Source: Rhodospirillales bacterium
Lineage (GTDB): Bacteria; Pseudomonadota; Alphaproteobacteria; Rhodospirillales; JAOUPW01
Assembly: GCA_029879665.1 (NCBI GenBank)
Contig: JAOUPW010000112.1
Span: forward strand, 1 to 6,663
Reading direction: 5' to 3'
Length of the DNA: 6,663 nt
The number at the start of each line of letters is the position of its first letter. Positions within the stretch are counted from its first letter, which is position 1. Made by a program: the position numbers and the translations under genes. The notes beneath the pieces are model-generated. The model was given only the letters and a program-made list of their open reading frames with translations, was not told the origin of the DNA and did no database searches. Below, piece after piece: positions 6,557 to 6,663 of the stretch.

Positions 6557-6663
6557 ATGTCGTCCTCATCGGATTCCTTTCTTAGCGGGACCAACGCGAC
6601 CTATGTCGCCGAGCTTTACTCCCGCTATCAAGATGACCCCAACCGGGTGGATTCCGACTGGGC
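6557..6663 (+). CDS. sucA: 2-oxoglutarate dehydrogenase E1 component, N-terminal fragment (runs off window)
   Basis: Only 35 complete codons are visible. SDSFLSGTNATYVAELYSRY (5-24) is the conserved N-terminal segment of 2-oxoglutarate dehydrogenase E1, and NRVDSDW (29-35) follows as in relatives. This N-terminal arm normally contacts the E2 core of the complex. The full enzyme uses thiamine diphosphate to decarboxylate 2-oxoglutarate and pass the succinyl group to lipoyl-E2. The gene starts 63 bases after sucD, consistent with the usual sucCD-sucAB order. The ATG is chosen because the conserved segment begins a few residues after it. No catalytic region is in view. Confidence 0.9.
   Translation, partial: MSSSSDSFLSGTNATYVAELYSRYQDDPNRVDSDW

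Overview
The window looks like a piece of an alphaproteobacterial chromosome of moderate GC content. The main reason is gene order. A ZapE/AFG1-type ATPase, malate dehydrogenase (mdh), succinyl-CoA ligase beta and alpha (sucC, sucD) and the start of 2-oxoglutarate dehydrogenase E1 (sucA) lie on one strand in the order typical of alphaproteobacterial TCA-cycle clusters, where sucB and lpd usually follow. All genes supported here are on the + strand. No species can be named from the sequence alone.

Layout. Bases 2-1330 hold an adenylate-forming enzyme of the PaaK/CapK type. It is open at the left edge and so probably lacks its first codons. A GC-rich inverted repeat followed by seven T's closes it. 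zapE occupies 1428-2543. A 258-base, conspicuously A/T-rich gap (2544-2801) follows. It has no convincing gene, but holds several inverted repeats, A-tracts and a fair sigma70-type promoter candidate for mdh (2802-3773). After a second A/T-rich gap of 150 bases comes the most unusual item: a 167-residue histone H1-like protein (3924-4427) made of only nine amino-acid types, 56% Lys+Arg, with no acidic or aromatic residue. It lies 21 bases before sucC (4449-5618). sucC and sucD (5618-6493) overlap by one base (TGATG), and sucA starts at 6557 and leaves the window.

How the genes work together. Mdh oxidises malate to oxaloacetate. SucCD converts succinyl-CoA to succinate with substrate-level NTP formation. 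SucA is the first component of the complex that makes succinyl-CoA. The promoter-proximal part of a TCA-cycle operon is therefore present. The H1-like gene inserted between mdh and sucC is probably co-transcribed with sucCD-sucA, which would tie production of a DNA-compacting protein to central carbon flux. That link is inferred from position only. The PaaK/CapK-like gene appears to be a separate unit, with no obvious functional link to the TCA genes.
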